NCBI GenBank assembly: GCA_016183935.1
Contig: JACPDR010000046.1
Coordinates: forward strand, 1 to 64,000
Reading direction: 5' to 3'
Source of the DNA: Caulobacterales bacterium
Lineage (GTDB): Bacteria > Pseudomonadota > Alphaproteobacteria > Caulobacterales > Caulobacteraceae
Length of the DNA stretch: 64,000 nucleotides
In this document: in pieces, positions 26,277-38,368 of the stretch
Layout of the letters: each line of letters opens with the position of its first letter
Numbering within the stretch: the first letter of the stretch is position 1
Position numbers and translations under genes: made by a program
Notes under the pieces: generated by a model
What the model was told of the DNA's origin: nothing
What the model saw: only the letters and a program-made list of their open reading frames with translations
The model's database searches: none

Positions 26277-26573
26277 GCCCGGCCACACGCTACGGGATCG
26301 ACGAGGCGGCCATGGGTCGTATGGGGCCCGGCGCGATCAAGGTCTCGACTCCCAGGGCGCTGACGCACGGGGCGGTCGGCGGCAGCGCCGGGGAGGGCGC
26401 GGCGGATAGTCGTTGCGGTTGCGCGTACACAGCCGCGCCATGAGCGCCTCGACGCGACAGGACGCGCAGGGCCGCCCGGGACCTGTCCGCGGCATGACGT
26501 GGATCAAGGCCGGATCAACCCGCCGGCCTTAGGCCATACGAACACGTCGCGCATCGTGGCGCCGGGGAAATCC
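26277..26573. other. Intergenic region before the nucleotide-salvage operon
   Basis: No gene is supportable in these 297 bases. Apart from the degenerate FixK-type box at 26494 I see only GC-rich sequence without clear hairpins. Confidence 0.4.
26494..26507 (+). promoter_or_regulatory. Degenerate FixK/FNR box upstream of the AMP-phosphorylase-like gene
   Basis: ATGACGTGGATCAA has one mismatch in the first base. It lies 66 bases before the start at 26574. Confidence 0.45.
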
Positions 26574-28106
26574 ATGTCGAAACCAGGCCAGACAGTGTCG
26601 GCGCCGGTTCTGCCCACCTTGACGGCGAGGCGGCTTGGATTGCTGTCGCAGCACGACGCCATCGTGCTGATGCGCGAGGACAGCCCGGTGTGCCGGTCAG
26701 AAGGTCATGCGCCCCGTTCGCAAGTCCTGCTCAGGGCGGGGGGGCGGGAGGTCACGGCGATGCTCTACCAACTCGCTGGCGGCCATCTCGTGCGGGCGCA
26801 CGAGGCCGGCCTCTCCGAGGCGGCCTGGGAGCGGCTCGGCGTCGCGGACGGCGACGAGATCCAGGTGCGTCATCCGCCGGCGCTCGGCTCCATGTCCAGC
26901 GTTCGCAGGCGCGTGTACGGCAGACGTCTCGACGCCGGCGCCATGATGGAGATCGTCGCCGATGTCGCCGCTGGCCGCTACACCGATGCTCACCTGTCGG
27001 CCTTCCTCACCGCCTGCTCGACCCTGCCCCTGGATCGGGACGAGGTGCTCCACCTGACCCGGGCCATGGTGCAGGTCGGTGAGCGGCTCACATGGGATTC
27101 GCCGGTCGTCATCGACAAACACTCGGTCGGCGGCCTACCGGGGAACCGCACCTCGCCCATTGTCGTCGCCATCGTGGCGGCGAACGGTCTGCTCATTCCG
27201 AAAACCTCGTCCCGGGCCATCACTTCGCCGGCTGGCACCGCGGACACGATGGAGACGCTGACCCGGGTCGATCTGGACCTCGCCGCCCTGCGGCGGGTGG
27301 TGGAACAGGAGGGAGGATGCCTCGCCTGGGGCGGGGCGGTTCGGCTGAGCCCCGCCGACGATGTGCTGATCCGGGTCGAACGGGTGCTGGATCTCGACAG
27401 CGAGGGACAACTCGCCGCTTCGGTGCTGTCGAAGAAGATCGCCGCCGGATCCACGCACGTGGTTCTCGACATTCCGGTGGGCCCCACGGCCAAGGTCCGG
27501 TCCCGGGACGACGCCGACGCCCTTGCGGACACCCTCGCCGAGGTGGCGCGGCTGTGCGGCCTGGAGGTGCGGTGCGTTCGAACGGACGGCGGCCAGCCGG
27601 TCGGCCGCGGCATCGGCCCCGCCCTGGAGGCCCGGGACGTCCTGGCTGTGCTCCGCGGCGCGCCGAACGCGCCGGCGGACCTGCGCCGGCGGTCCTGCCT
27701 GCTCGCCGGCGTCGCGCTGGAGCTTGCTGGCCGTTGCGGCGCGGGGGAAGGGGCCGCGCTGGCGGACCAGACGCTCGCCAGCGGCCTGGCCTGGAGCAAG
27801 TTTCAGCGGATCTGCGAAGCCCAGGGCGGCTTGCGGGAGCCGCCGTCCTCCACCGCGAGCCGGCCGGTTCTGGCGGCTCGCGCGGGCCGGGTCACCGCGA
27901 TGAACAACCGCACCCTGGCGCGTCTCGCCAAGCTCGCCGGCGCCCCGGACAACAAGGCGGCCGGGGTCGAGCTGCACGTGCGGCTCGGCGCCGAGGTCGC
28001 CGCGGGCGAGCCTTTGTTGACGGTTCACGCCGAGGCCCCGGGCGAGCTCGCCTACGCCCTGGACTACGCCGCCGCCAATACCGACATGCTGACGATCGAG
28101 GCGTGA
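26574..28106 (+). CDS. AMP phosphorylase-like (thymidine phosphorylase family)
   Basis: A 510-residue protein, longer than E. coli DeoA (about 440) and close to archaeal AMP phosphorylase (about 500). An N-terminal extra domain (residues 1-110) precedes the phosphorylase fold. The phosphate-binding motif is DKHSVGGLPGNRTSPI (181-196), which has the G-x-P-G-N form of AMP phosphorylases rather than the GGVGDK form of DeoA. Further blocks are LLIPKTSSRAITSPAGTADTMETL (cited in part) and AGRVTAMNNRTLARLAKLAGAP. The inferred reaction is phosphorolysis of AMP (or another NMP) to ribose 1,5-bisphosphate plus base. It heads an operon with the PRPP-synthetase-like and P-type ATPase genes. Confidence 0.82.
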   Translation: MSKPGQTVSAPVLPTLTARRLGLLSQHDAIVLMREDSPVCRSEGHAPRSQVLLRAGGREVTAMLYQLAGGHLVRAHEAGLSEAAWERLGVADGDEIQVRHPPALGSMSSVRRRVYGRRLDAGAMMEIVADVAAGRYTDAHLSAFLTACSTLPLDRDEVLHLTRAMVQVGERLTWDSPVVIDKHSVGGLPGNRTSPIVVAIVAANGLLIPKTSSRAITSPAGTADTMETLTRVDLDLAALRRVVEQEGGCLAWGGAVRLSPADDVLIRVERVLDLDSEGQLAASVLSKKIAAGSTHVVLDIPVGPTAKVRSRDDADALADTLAEVARLCGLEVRCVRTDGGQPVGRGIGPALEARDVLAVLRGAPNAPADLRRRSCLLAGVALELAGRCGAGEGAALADQTLASGLAWSKFQRICEAQGGLREPPSSTASRPVLAARAGRVTAMNNRTLARLAKLAGAPDNKAAGVELHVRLGAEVAAGEPLLTVHAEAPGELAYALDYAAANTDMLTIEA

Positions 28107-28108
28107 CC

Positions 28109-28980
28109 ATGCGACTGCTCTTGCCGCTCCCCGGCGACGAGGCCTTCGCCGCCCGGCTGGCGGCGGCGGACGGCGGCGAAATCGCCGGGCTGGAGTTCCG
28201 CCGGTTTCCCGACGGCGAACGGTATGTCCGGATCGCCGCCGATCCCCGGGAGCGGCCGGTCGATATCATCTGTTCGAACGCGGACCAACATTTCCTGACC
28301 CTCGCCTTCGCCGCCGACGCCCTGCGCGATCTCGGCGCGTCCGAGGTCAACCTCGTTGCGCCCTATCTGGGCTACATGCGGCAGGACGCCCGGTTCCGGC
28401 CGGGAGAGGCGGTGTCCTCAAGGACGTTTGCACGGCTGGTGTCGACCGTCGTGGATCGCCTCGTGACCGTCGATCCGCATCTCCATCGGTTCGGGAGCCT
28501 GGAAGAGCTCTACGGCATTCCCGCCACGGCGCTACGCGCCGCTCCGCTGATCGGCGACTGGATCGCGCGCGAGGTGACTGCGCCTCTGGTCATCGGGCCC
28601 GACGCGGAAAGCGAGCAATGGGCGGCGGAGATCGCCGCCAGGGCCGGCGCGCCTTACGCCGTGCTCGCCAAGCGGCGACACGGTGATCGGGACGTGACGA
28701 TCGCGGCGCCCGACCTTCGCGCCCACGCCGGGCGACAGCCGGTCCTCATCGACGACATCGGGTCTTCGCGACGGACGCTCGTCGCCGGCATCGCGGAGCT
28801 GCGCCAGCAGGGTCTTCCCGCGCCCGTTTGCGTGGTGGTGCACGCCCTCTTTTCAGGCGACGCCTTCGCCCGGGTGGCGGACGCGGCGGCGCGGGTCGTC
28901 TCCACCGACACCTTACCCCACCCAAGCAACGCGATCACCGTGGCCCCCCTCGTCGCGGCCGCCCTCGGCGACTCCCTGGC

Positions 28981-28984
<4 letters not shown>
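28109..28984 (+). CDS. Ribose-phosphate pyrophosphokinase-like protein
   Basis: A 291-residue PRPP-synthetase homologue (canonical enzymes about 315). Recognisable are FRRFPDGERYVRI, LVAPYLGYMRQDARFRPGEAVSS (cited for its QD-R-F-pGE-vSS core), VDPHLHRFGSL and the PRPP-binding loop VLIDDIGSSRRTL, which has S-S-R in place of the usual D-T-G-G. It may make PRPP from ribose 5-phosphate, or use a different acceptor such as ribose 1,5-bisphosphate. It starts two bases after the phosphorylase stop and overlaps the ATPase start (ATGA). Confidence 0.85.
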
Positions 28985-31685
<2,701 letters not shown>

Positions 31686-31814
31686 TCGAGGCCTGCAGCA
31701 GGTTCAGACCCACGAACACCGTCAGCCAGACCCAGGCCGGATGAACCCACCGGGTCAACGCCAGGCTGAGCAGCACCATGAATCCGGCGAACATCATGAC
31801 GGCGCGGTCGAGGC

Positions 31815-33128
31815 TCATGACGTGGTTTCCTGAACGGGGGAGGGGGCGGGGGAGCGGCGCAGCTTGTGGGCGCCGATCAGGTCGAGGGCCAGCTTCTCGT
31901 AGAGCGGCTCGGCCTGGCCCTTGCGGACCTTATGGAGGAAGTAGCCTTCGAAGGCGACCTTGGCCGTATGCACCCACCGGCCGCTGGCCGACCAGTTGAT
32001 GTTGCGCGGCGGGATCTGGGGCTGGGCCATGAAGGCCACGCCGCCGTCGCCGAAATCGGCCAGGCAGATGGCGTTCCAGCTGGCCTCGAAGGTCGGCTCC
32101 TGGCCGTCGAGAATCTGGTTCAGATTGGCCGAGATGGCCGAGACCATGCTCTCGATCATGAAGCCGGTCTTGGGCACGCCGACCGGCACCGGGGTCGGCC
32201 CGATCGGCGGAATGGCGATGCAGACGCCGAGGGCGAAGATGTCGGGCCAGGTCGGATTGCGCTGGTGTTTGTCCACGAGGATGAAGCCGCGCGGATTGGT
32301 CAGGCCCTCGACGCCGCGCACCGCCTCGACCCCGCGGAAGGCCGGCAGCATCATCGAATAAGAGAAGGGCAGGTCGTGGCTCGCCTTCACGGATCCGTCT
32401 TCGCCGACCTCCTCGACATGCATCAGGCCCGGATCGACGCTCGCCACCTTCGCATTGGTGATCCATTTGATGTGGCGCTGGCGCAGCTCGCTTTCCAGCA
32501 GCCCCTTGGTGTCGCCCACCCCGTCCAGGCCGAGGTGGCCGATATAGGGCTCGGAGGTCACGAAGGTCATCGGCACGCGGTCGCGCAGCTTGCGGCGGCG
32601 CAGTTCGGTGTCGAGGATCATGGCGAACTCGTAGGCGGGGCCGAAGCAGGAGGCTCCCTGGACGGCGCCGACCACGATCGGACCTGGGTTATCGACGAAG
32701 CGGTCGAAGGCCTCGGCCGCGTGCACGGCGTGGTCGACATGGCAGATCGAGACCGTGTGGCCCTCGGGTCCGAGACCCGGGATCTCGTCGAAAGCCAGCT
32801 CAGGCCCGGTGGCGATGACCAGGTAGTCGTAGTGCAGGGTCCGGCCGTCCATCAGGTCGATGCCCTTTTCGTGCGGCCGAATGCGGCTGGCGCCGACGCT
32901 GATGAACTCAACGCCCTTGCGCTTCATCACCTCCGGCAGGCGGACCTCGATCGCCTCGCGCTTGCGCCAGTGCACCGCCACCCACGGGTTGGAGGGCGTG
33001 AAATGGAAGGTGTCGCCCTTCGACACGACGACGACCCGCGCCCGGTCGCCCAGCGCGTGGCGGATGTCATAGGCGGCGATGGCGCCGCCCAGGCCTGCGC
33101 CGAGGATGACGATGGTGGGCCGGTTCAT
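31815..33128 (-). CDS. sqr: Sulfide:quinone oxidoreductase
   Basis: A 437-residue FAD enzyme. The dinucleotide motif is VILGAGLGGAIAAYDIR; the three catalytic cysteines fall at 129 (SICHVDH), 161 (GASCFGPAYE) and 355 (WNAICLADFGDGGVAF), nearly the same numbering as Cys128, Cys160 and Cys356 of the Acidithiobacillus enzyme. GVPKTGFMIESMV is the conserved FAD/quinone-side block. It oxidises sulfide to polysulfide or persulfide and reduces membrane quinone. A perfect FNR-type box lies 62 bases upstream. Co-transcribed with the DUF2892 gene. Confidence 0.92.
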   Translation of the reverse strand: MNRPTIVILGAGLGGAIAAYDIRHALGDRARVVVVSKGDTFHFTPSNPWVAVHWRKREAIEVRLPEVMKRKGVEFISVGASRIRPHEKGIDLMDGRTLHYDYLVIATGPELAFDEIPGLGPEGHTVSICHVDHAVHAAEAFDRFVDNPGPIVVGAVQGASCFGPAYEFAMILDTELRRRKLRDRVPMTFVTSEPYIGHLGLDGVGDTKGLLESELRQRHIKWITNAKVASVDPGLMHVEEVGEDGSVKASHDLPFSYSMMLPAFRGVEAVRGVEGLTNPRGFILVDKHQRNPTWPDIFALGVCIAIPPIGPTPVPVGVPKTGFMIESMVSAISANLNQILDGQEPTFEASWNAICLADFGDGGVAFMAQPQIPPRNINWSASGRWVHTAKVAFEGYFLHKVRKGQAEPLYEKLALDLIGAHKLRRSPAPSPVQETTS

Positions 33129-33190
33129 GCGCGGTCTCCTTTCCGGGACGATCTTGAACCCCGATCCTGCGCCGCCCGCCTCGCCGCGCC

Positions 33191-33204
33191 TTGATCCGCA
33201 TCAA
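33191..33204 (-). promoter_or_regulatory. Perfect FNR/FixK box upstream of sqr
   Basis: TTGATCCGCATCAA is a perfect TTGAT-N4-ATCAA palindrome, 62 bases before the sqr start and 45 bases from the divergent ArsR-type operator. Confidence 0.75.
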
Positions 33205-33240
33205 GGCCCGCGACCAGGGCCGGGACGACAGTTCTCAGGC

Positions 33241-33268
33241 TTGCAATCATATTAGCGAGCTCTAATAT
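33241..33268 (+). promoter_or_regulatory. Promoter with BigR/SqrR-type palindromic operator
   Basis: ATATTAGCGAGCTCTAATAT (33249-33268) has perfect 7-base arms around a 6-base centre, in an AT-rich island. It overlaps a good sigma-70 promoter: -35 TTGCAA at 33241-33246, 16 bases, -10 TAATAT at 33263-33268. A repressor bound here would block the RND-arsR-DUF302 operon that starts at 33285. The ArsR protein encoded at 37582 is the likely ligand. Confidence 0.7.
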
Positions 33269-33284
33269 AAGCACAAGCTGATGT

Positions 33285-34361
33285 ATGGACCCTCCGATGA
33301 CAAAGCCCACAGCCCTGATCGCCGTGCTCGCCGCCGCCCTGCTGGCCGCCGCCCTGCTGGCCGCCGGCCTGTCGGCCTGCGGCGGCGAGCCGGCGGCCGT
33401 GGCGCCCGCGCCCGCGCGGGGCGAGCGACTGACGGTGACCGAGGTGCTGATCGATGCGGCCAAGCCGGCCTCGGCCGTGGTCGCCTCGCGCGATCTCGCG
33501 GAAGCCCGGACCCGCATCCCCGGCACCCTGGCCCGGCTAGACGTCCGTGAGGGCGACGTGGTCCGCCAGGGGCAGGTCGTCGGCGTCGTCGTGGATGATC
33601 GCCTCGGCCTTGAGACGGCGGCCTTCGGCGCCCAGGTCGCGGCGGCCGAGGCCGAGGCGACCCGCGCCCGCGCCGACCTGGCGCGTGTCCAGACCCTGTT
33701 CGACCGCGGCTTTTACGCCCAGGCCCGGCTCGACCAGGCCCGCGCCGCCTCACAGGCCGCCGACGCCCAGGTCCGGGCCGCCCGCGCCCAGCGCTCGGCC
33801 AGCGTCGAGACCGGCGCCCAGGGCCGTATCCTCGCGCCCGCTTCCGGCCGGGTTCTGACCGCCGATGTTCCAGTCGGTTCGGTGGTGAGCGGGGGTCAGT
33901 CGGTCGCGACCATCACCGCCGGTCCTCTGGTCCTGCGCCTCGAGCTGCCCGAAGCCCAGGGCCGCAACCTGCGCGTCGGCCAGACCGTCGCCCTGTCAGG
34001 CGAGGACCTGCCCGGCGTGACCGGCGGGGCGATCGCCCAGGTCTATCCGGCCTCCACGGCCGGGCGAACCACGGCCGACATCGCCGTCGACGGCCTGGCC
34101 AGCGACCGTGTCGGCCAACGCGTCATCGTCCAGATCCCCGTCGGCCAACGGCGCGCGCTGGTCGTCCCGCGCCGCTTCGTCGCCACCCGCTACGGCATCG
34201 ACTTCGTCCGCACTATCGACCGGGCCGGCCGCGTCAGCGAGGCCCCCGTCCAGCTGGGCGGCGCCGTCGCGGGCGAGCGGGTGGAGGTGCTGTCGGGTCT
34301 GGCGCCCGGCGATGTCGTCCTCGCCCCCGCGAGCGCCGCCGCGCCGGAGCGCGCCCGATGA
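33285..34361 (+). CDS. RND efflux periplasmic adaptor (membrane fusion protein)
   Basis: A 358-residue HlyD/AcrA-type lipoprotein. The signal ends near GLSACGGE (lipid Cys). The lipoyl halves are LARLDVREGDVVRQGQVVGVV and GRILAPASGRVLTADVPVGSVVSGGQ, split by a helical hairpin (ETAAFGAQVAAAEAEATRARADL, cited in part). ATG 33285 is only about 10 bases after the expected transcription start; ATG 33297 is in frame and may be the real start. It links the inner-membrane pump to an outer-membrane channel. It overlaps the pump gene (ATGA). Confidence 0.88.
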   Translation: MDPPMTKPTALIAVLAAALLAAALLAAGLSACGGEPAAVAPAPARGERLTVTEVLIDAAKPASAVVASRDLAEARTRIPGTLARLDVREGDVVRQGQVVGVVVDDRLGLETAAFGAQVAAAEAEATRARADLARVQTLFDRGFYAQARLDQARAASQAADAQVRAARAQRSASVETGAQGRILAPASGRVLTADVPVGSVVSGGQSVATITAGPLVLRLELPEAQGRNLRVGQTVALSGEDLPGVTGGAIAQVYPASTAGRTTADIAVDGLASDRVGQRVIVQIPVGQRRALVVPRRFVATRYGIDFVRTIDRAGRVSEAPVQLGGAVAGERVEVLSGLAPGDVVLAPASAAAPERAR

Positions 34362-37300
34362 ACCTCGGCCTTTCCGGGCGGCTGACGCGGGCCACGCTCA
34401 ACTCCCCGCTGACGCCCTTGATGCTGCTGGCGGCCATCGCCGTCGGGCTGATGGCCGTGCTGTCGATTCCCCGCGAGGAGGAACCCCAGATCAGCGTGCC
34501 CATGGTCGACATCATCGTCGCCGCGCCGGGCCTGGGCGCTGCGGACGCCACCGAGGTGGCCGCCAAGCCGCTGGAGGCCATCGTCCGCGGCATCGACGGC
34601 GTCGAACATGTCTACACCCAGGTGCAGGACGACCAGGTGATGGTCACCGCCCGCTTCGTGGTCGGCTCCGACCCCGACGACGCGGCGGTTCGCGTCCACG
34701 AGAAGGTGCGCGCCAACTACGACGCCATCCCCGTCGGCGTCTCCGAGCCGCGGATCGTGACCCGGGGCATCAACGACGTGCCCGCCGTGGTCCTGACCCT
34801 GACGCCGCGCGCCGACGTCGCCGCCCGCTGGAGCGATCAGGCGCTCTACGACGTCGCCGTCCGCCTTCGCACCGAGATCGGCAAGGTCGAGGACGTCGGC
34901 CTGACCTTCATCGTCGGCGGCCGACCGTCCGAAATCCGGGTGGAGCCCGATCCGGCCCGCATGGCCGCGCGCGGCGTGGCCCTGTCGTCGATCCTCGAGA
35001 CCGTGTCCCAGGCCAACCGCGGCTTCCCGGCCGGCTCGGTCCACGATCAGGGCCGGGCCCTGGCCTTGCGTTCCGGCGAACGGCTGGCCACCCCCGACGA
35101 CGCGGCCCTGCTGACGGTGTCCTCGATCAGCGGCGAACCCGTCTATGTGCGCGACGTGGCGACCGTCGTGCAGGCCCCCCGCGAGGACCAGGCCCGGGCC
35201 GCCCACTATGCCCGCGCCGGCGGCGGCTGGAGCCGGACGCCGGCGGTCAGCCTGGCCGTGGCCAAGCGTCAGGGCGCCAACGCCGTGGTCGTCTCGCACG
35301 GAGTGATGGAGCGGGTCGAAGCGCTCAAGGGCACGCTGATCCCGGACGGCCTCGAGGTCGTGGTCACGCGCGACTACGGCGAGACCGCCAACGAAAAGGC
35401 CAATGAGCTGCTGATGCACCTCGGCCTGGCGACCCTCTCCATCGTCATCCTGATCGGCTTCGCTATCGGCTGGCGCGAGGCGGGCGTCACCGCCGTGGTC
35501 ATTCCCACGACCATCCTGCTGACCCTCTTCGCCTCGAACCTGATGGGCTACACCATCAACCGGGTCAGCCTGTTCGCCCTGATCTTCTCGATCGGCATCC
35601 TTGTCGACGACGCCATCGTCATGATCGAGAACATCGCGCGCCACTGGGCCATGGACGACGGGCGCAGCCGCGCCCAGGCGACGGTCGAGGCCGTGGCCGA
35701 GGTCGGCAATCCGACCGTGGTCGCCACCCTGACCGTGGTCGCCGCCCTGCTGCCCATGCTGTTCGTCTCGGGTCTGATGGGCCCCTACATGGCCCCGATC
35801 CCCGTCAACGCCTCGGCGGCCATGGTCTTCTCCTTCTTCGTCGCCGTGGTCATCGCGCCCTGGCTGATGATCCGCCTCGCCCGCAAGACCCTGGCCGGCG
35901 GCCATGGCCAGGAGCACGGGGAGGGGATGCTGGGCCGCCTCTACCGCAGGGTGGCCGAGCCGGTCATCCGCTCGCGCCGCAACGCCTGGACCTTCCTGAT
36001 CGTCGTCGGCCTCGCCACCCTGCTGGCCATGTCCATGTTCGGCGTCCGCGCGGTGCCGGTGAAATTGCTGCCGTTCGACAACAAGTCTGAACTGCAGGTC
36101 GTTCTGGACATGCCCGAAGGCGCCAGCCTCGAGACCACCGAGCGCACCCTGGCGGGAGCCGCCGCCGTGGCCCAGACCCTGCCCGAGGTGGAGTCGCTGG
36201 AGAGCTATGCCGGGACCGCGACGCCGTTCAACTTCAACGGCCTGGTGCGTCACTATTTCCTGCGCGCCGGCGCCGAGCAGGGCGATCTGGCGATCATGCT
36301 GGCGCCCAGGGATGAGCGCGACCGCAGCAGCCACGCCGTCGCCCTCGATCTGCGTCGCCGGCTCTCCGACCTGCCGCTGCCGGCCGGGTCCTCGCTCAAG
36401 GTGGTCGAGGCCCCGCCGGGACCGCCGGTGCTGGCCACCCTGCTGGCCGAGGTCTACGGCCCCGACGCCGCCACGCGCCGCGCCGTGGCCGCCGAGCTGG
36501 AGACCCTGTTCCGGGCCCAGTCGTCGGTGGTCGACGTCGACAACAGCTACGGCGTCCGCCGCCCGGTGCTGCGCCTGATCCCCGACCGGGAGAAGATCGA
36601 GCGCTTCGGCCTGTCCGAGCGCGAGGTGCACGACTCCATCGCCGCGGTCATGGGCGGGCAGGTGCTCGGCTACGCGGCCCGCGACGATGAGCGCACCCCG
36701 GTGGAGATCGCCGTGCGCCTGCCCCGGTCGGCCCGGGCCTGGAACGAGCAGATGGCGATCCTGCCGGTCGTCGCCACCACGCTTGACGGCGGCCGTCGGC
36801 TGGTCGAGCTGGGCGAGGTCGTCGAGGTGCGGCGCGAGCTGGCCGGCTGGCCCGTCTACCGCCGCGACGGCCGCGCCGCCGAGATGGTCACCGCCGAACT
36901 GGCCGGCCAGTTCGAGGCCCCGATCTACGGCATCCTCGCCTTGGACGCGGCCATCAAGACCCATGACTGGAAGGGCCTGCCGCGCCCCGAGGTCCGCCTC
37001 AACGGCCAGCCGACGGACGAAACGGTCCCGACCGTCCTGTGGGATGGAGAATGGGAGATCACCTGGGTGACCTTCCGCGACATGGGCGCGGCCTTCGGCG
37101 TGGCCCTGCTGGGAATCTATGTCCTGGTCGTCGCCCAGTTCCGGGATTTCCGCATTCCGCTCGTCATCCTGACGCCCATCCCGTTGACCCTGATCGGCAT
37201 CGTGATCGGCCACATGCTGTTCCGGGCGCCCTTCACCGCCACCTCGATGATCGGCTTCATCGCCCTGGCGGGGATCATCGTGCGCAACTCGATCCTGCTG

Positions 37301-37582
37301 GTCGACTTCATCCGCCACGCCCGAACGCCGGGCCGGGCCCTGCGCGAGGTGCTGCTGGAGGCCGGCGCCATCCGCTTCAAGCCGATCCTGCTGACGGCGC
37401 TGGCGGCCATGATCGGGGCGGCGGTGATCCTGTTCGATCCGATCTTCCAGGGTCTGGCCATCTCCCTGTTGTTCGGCCTGATGTCCTCGACGATTCTGAC
37501 GGTGCTGGTGATCCCCGCCATCTATATCGCATTGAAGGACGACGCCCGGCCGCTCGGCGCGCCGCAAGCCGGAGACGCCTGA
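34358..37582 (+). CDS. RND-family efflux permease
   Basis: A 1074-residue pump with the usual two-repeat RND layout: membrane helix 1 at about 20-38, a large periplasmic loop, helices 2-6 from about 340, the proton-relay Asp pair in FSIGILVDDAIVMIENIARH, a second periplasmic loop and the C-terminal helices (IALAGIIVRNSILLVDFIRHAR). It is of the hydrophobe/amphiphile or AcrB-like type used by many proteobacteria beside arsR-like sulfur regulators. The substrate is unknown. It overlaps the arsR start (TGATG). Confidence 0.93.
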   Translation: MNLGLSGRLTRATLNSPLTPLMLLAAIAVGLMAVLSIPREEEPQISVPMVDIIVAAPGLGAADATEVAAKPLEAIVRGIDGVEHVYTQVQDDQVMVTARFVVGSDPDDAAVRVHEKVRANYDAIPVGVSEPRIVTRGINDVPAVVLTLTPRADVAARWSDQALYDVAVRLRTEIGKVEDVGLTFIVGGRPSEIRVEPDPARMAARGVALSSILETVSQANRGFPAGSVHDQGRALALRSGERLATPDDAALLTVSSISGEPVYVRDVATVVQAPREDQARAAHYARAGGGWSRTPAVSLAVAKRQGANAVVVSHGVMERVEALKGTLIPDGLEVVVTRDYGETANEKANELLMHLGLATLSIVILIGFAIGWREAGVTAVVIPTTILLTLFASNLMGYTINRVSLFALIFSIGILVDDAIVMIENIARHWAMDDGRSRAQATVEAVAEVGNPTVVATLTVVAALLPMLFVSGLMGPYMAPIPVNASAAMVFSFFVAVVIAPWLMIRLARKTLAGGHGQEHGEGMLGRLYRRVAEPVIRSRRNAWTFLIVVGLATLLAMSMFGVRAVPVKLLPFDNKSELQVVLDMPEGASLETTERTLAGAAAVAQTLPEVESLESYAGTATPFNFNGLVRHYFLRAGAEQGDLAIMLAPRDERDRSSHAVALDLRRRLSDLPLPAGSSLKVVEAPPGPPVLATLLAEVYGPDAATRRAVAAELETLFRAQSSVVDVDNSYGVRRPVLRLIPDREKIERFGLSEREVHDSIAAVMGGQVLGYAARDDERTPVEIAVRLPRSARAWNEQMAILPVVATTLDGGRRLVELGEVVEVRRELAGWPVYRRDGRAAEMVTAELAGQFEAPIYGILALDAAIKTHDWKGLPRPEVRLNGQPTDETVPTVLWDGEWEITWVTFRDMGAAFGVALLGIYVLVVAQFRDFRIPLVILTPIPLTLIGIVIGHMLFRAPFTATSMIGFIALAGIIVRNSILLVDFIRHARTPGRALREVLLEAGAIRFKPILLTALAAMIGAAVILFDPIFQGLAISLLFGLMSSTILTVLVIPAIYIALKDDARPLGAPQAGDA

Positions 37583-37926
37583 TGACCGATATCGTTCCCG
37601 CCCCGACCTCCGTCGCCCTGGCCGAACTTGAAGCCAGCGCCGCGCCCGCCGCCCGGCTGATGCGCCTGTTCGCCAACGAGCAGCGGCTGATGCTGATGTG
37701 TCGGCTCAGCGAGGGCGATTGCGCCGTCGGCGACCTGGCCGACTTCGCCGGCCTGTCCCAGTCGGCCTGTTCGCAGCATCTCGCCCGGCTGCGCGAGGCC
37801 GGCGTCGTCGCGCCGCGGCGCGAGGCCCAGACGATCTACTACGGCATCGCCGATCCGGCCGCGGCCCGGATCATCGCCCTGCTTTGCGACATCTATCGCG
37901 ACAAACCGAAGGACCCGACCCCATGA
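37582..37926 (+). CDS. ArsR-family repressor, BigR/SqrR-like
   Basis: A 114-residue winged-helix repressor. The recognition region is VGDLADFAGLSQSACSQHLARLREAGVVAPRREAQTIYYGI (cited in part). Two cysteines, Cys40 (LMLMCRLSEG) and Cys102 (IIALLCDIY), stand where SqrR and BigR have the cysteine pair that forms a tetrasulfide link on exposure to persulfide; Cys47 and Cys63 are extra. It therefore probably senses persulfide, not arsenic or metal (there is no ELCVCDL motif). It likely represses its own operon through the palindrome at 33249. Confidence 0.85.
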   Translation: MTDIVPAPTSVALAELEASAAPAARLMRLFANEQRLMLMCRLSEGDCAVGDLADFAGLSQSACSQHLARLREAGVVAPRREAQTIYYGIADPAAARIIALLCDIYRDKPKDPTP

Positions 37927-38306
37927 GCTATTTCCACGCCCGCAGCATCGAGGGCGATTTCGACGCCGTCGTCGAACGCACCCGCGCCGCCCTTCAGAAG
38001 CACGGCTTCGGCGTCCTGACGGAGATCGACGTCCAGGCCACGCTGAAGGCGAAGATCGGACAGACGTTCCGTCCCTACCGCATTCTCGGCGCCTGCAACC
38101 CGGTCATGGCCCACGAGGCCCTGAAGATGGAGCCGCACGTCGGTGCCATGCTGCCCTGCAATGTCGTCGTGCAGCAGACGGACGGGGGCGTCGAGGTGTT
38201 CGCCATCGATCCGGCCGCCTCGATGCGCGCCATCGACAATCCTGAACTGCTGGACCACGCGCGAACCGTGGGCGACCATCTGCGGTCGGCCGTCGAGGCG
38301 GTCTGA
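37923..38306 (+). CDS. DUF302 protein
   Basis: A 127-residue protein with the full DUF302 fold: DAVVERTRAALQKHGFGVLTEIDVQATLK (cited in part), YRILGACNPVMAHEAL and GAMLPCNVVVQQTDGG. Cys residues in GACNP and LPCNV are conserved in the family. DUF302 genes often accompany sulfur-oxidation and sqr genes; the exact role is unknown. Translationally coupled to the arsR-like gene (ATGA). Confidence 0.9.
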   Translation: MSYFHARSIEGDFDAVVERTRAALQKHGFGVLTEIDVQATLKAKIGQTFRPYRILGACNPVMAHEALKMEPHVGAMLPCNVVVQQTDGGVEVFAIDPAASMRAIDNPELLDHARTVGDHLRSAVEAV

Positions 38307-38368
38307 ACTGGCGGGCGATCGGCCGCTCCGCCACGCGGACAACCCGTCGGGCGCAGCGGGAGGCCCGG

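Noticed and set aside
34190-37567. A 1125-codon open frame on the minus strand.
   Set aside because: It is an antisense shadow of the RND permease, rich in His/Asp/Gly/Gln with no domain, typical of GC-rich third-position effects.
37582-37926. Calling the ArsR-family protein an arsenic or metal sensor.
   Set aside because: There is no ELCVCDL-type metal site; the Cys40/Cys102 pair and the sqr context fit a persulfide sensor.
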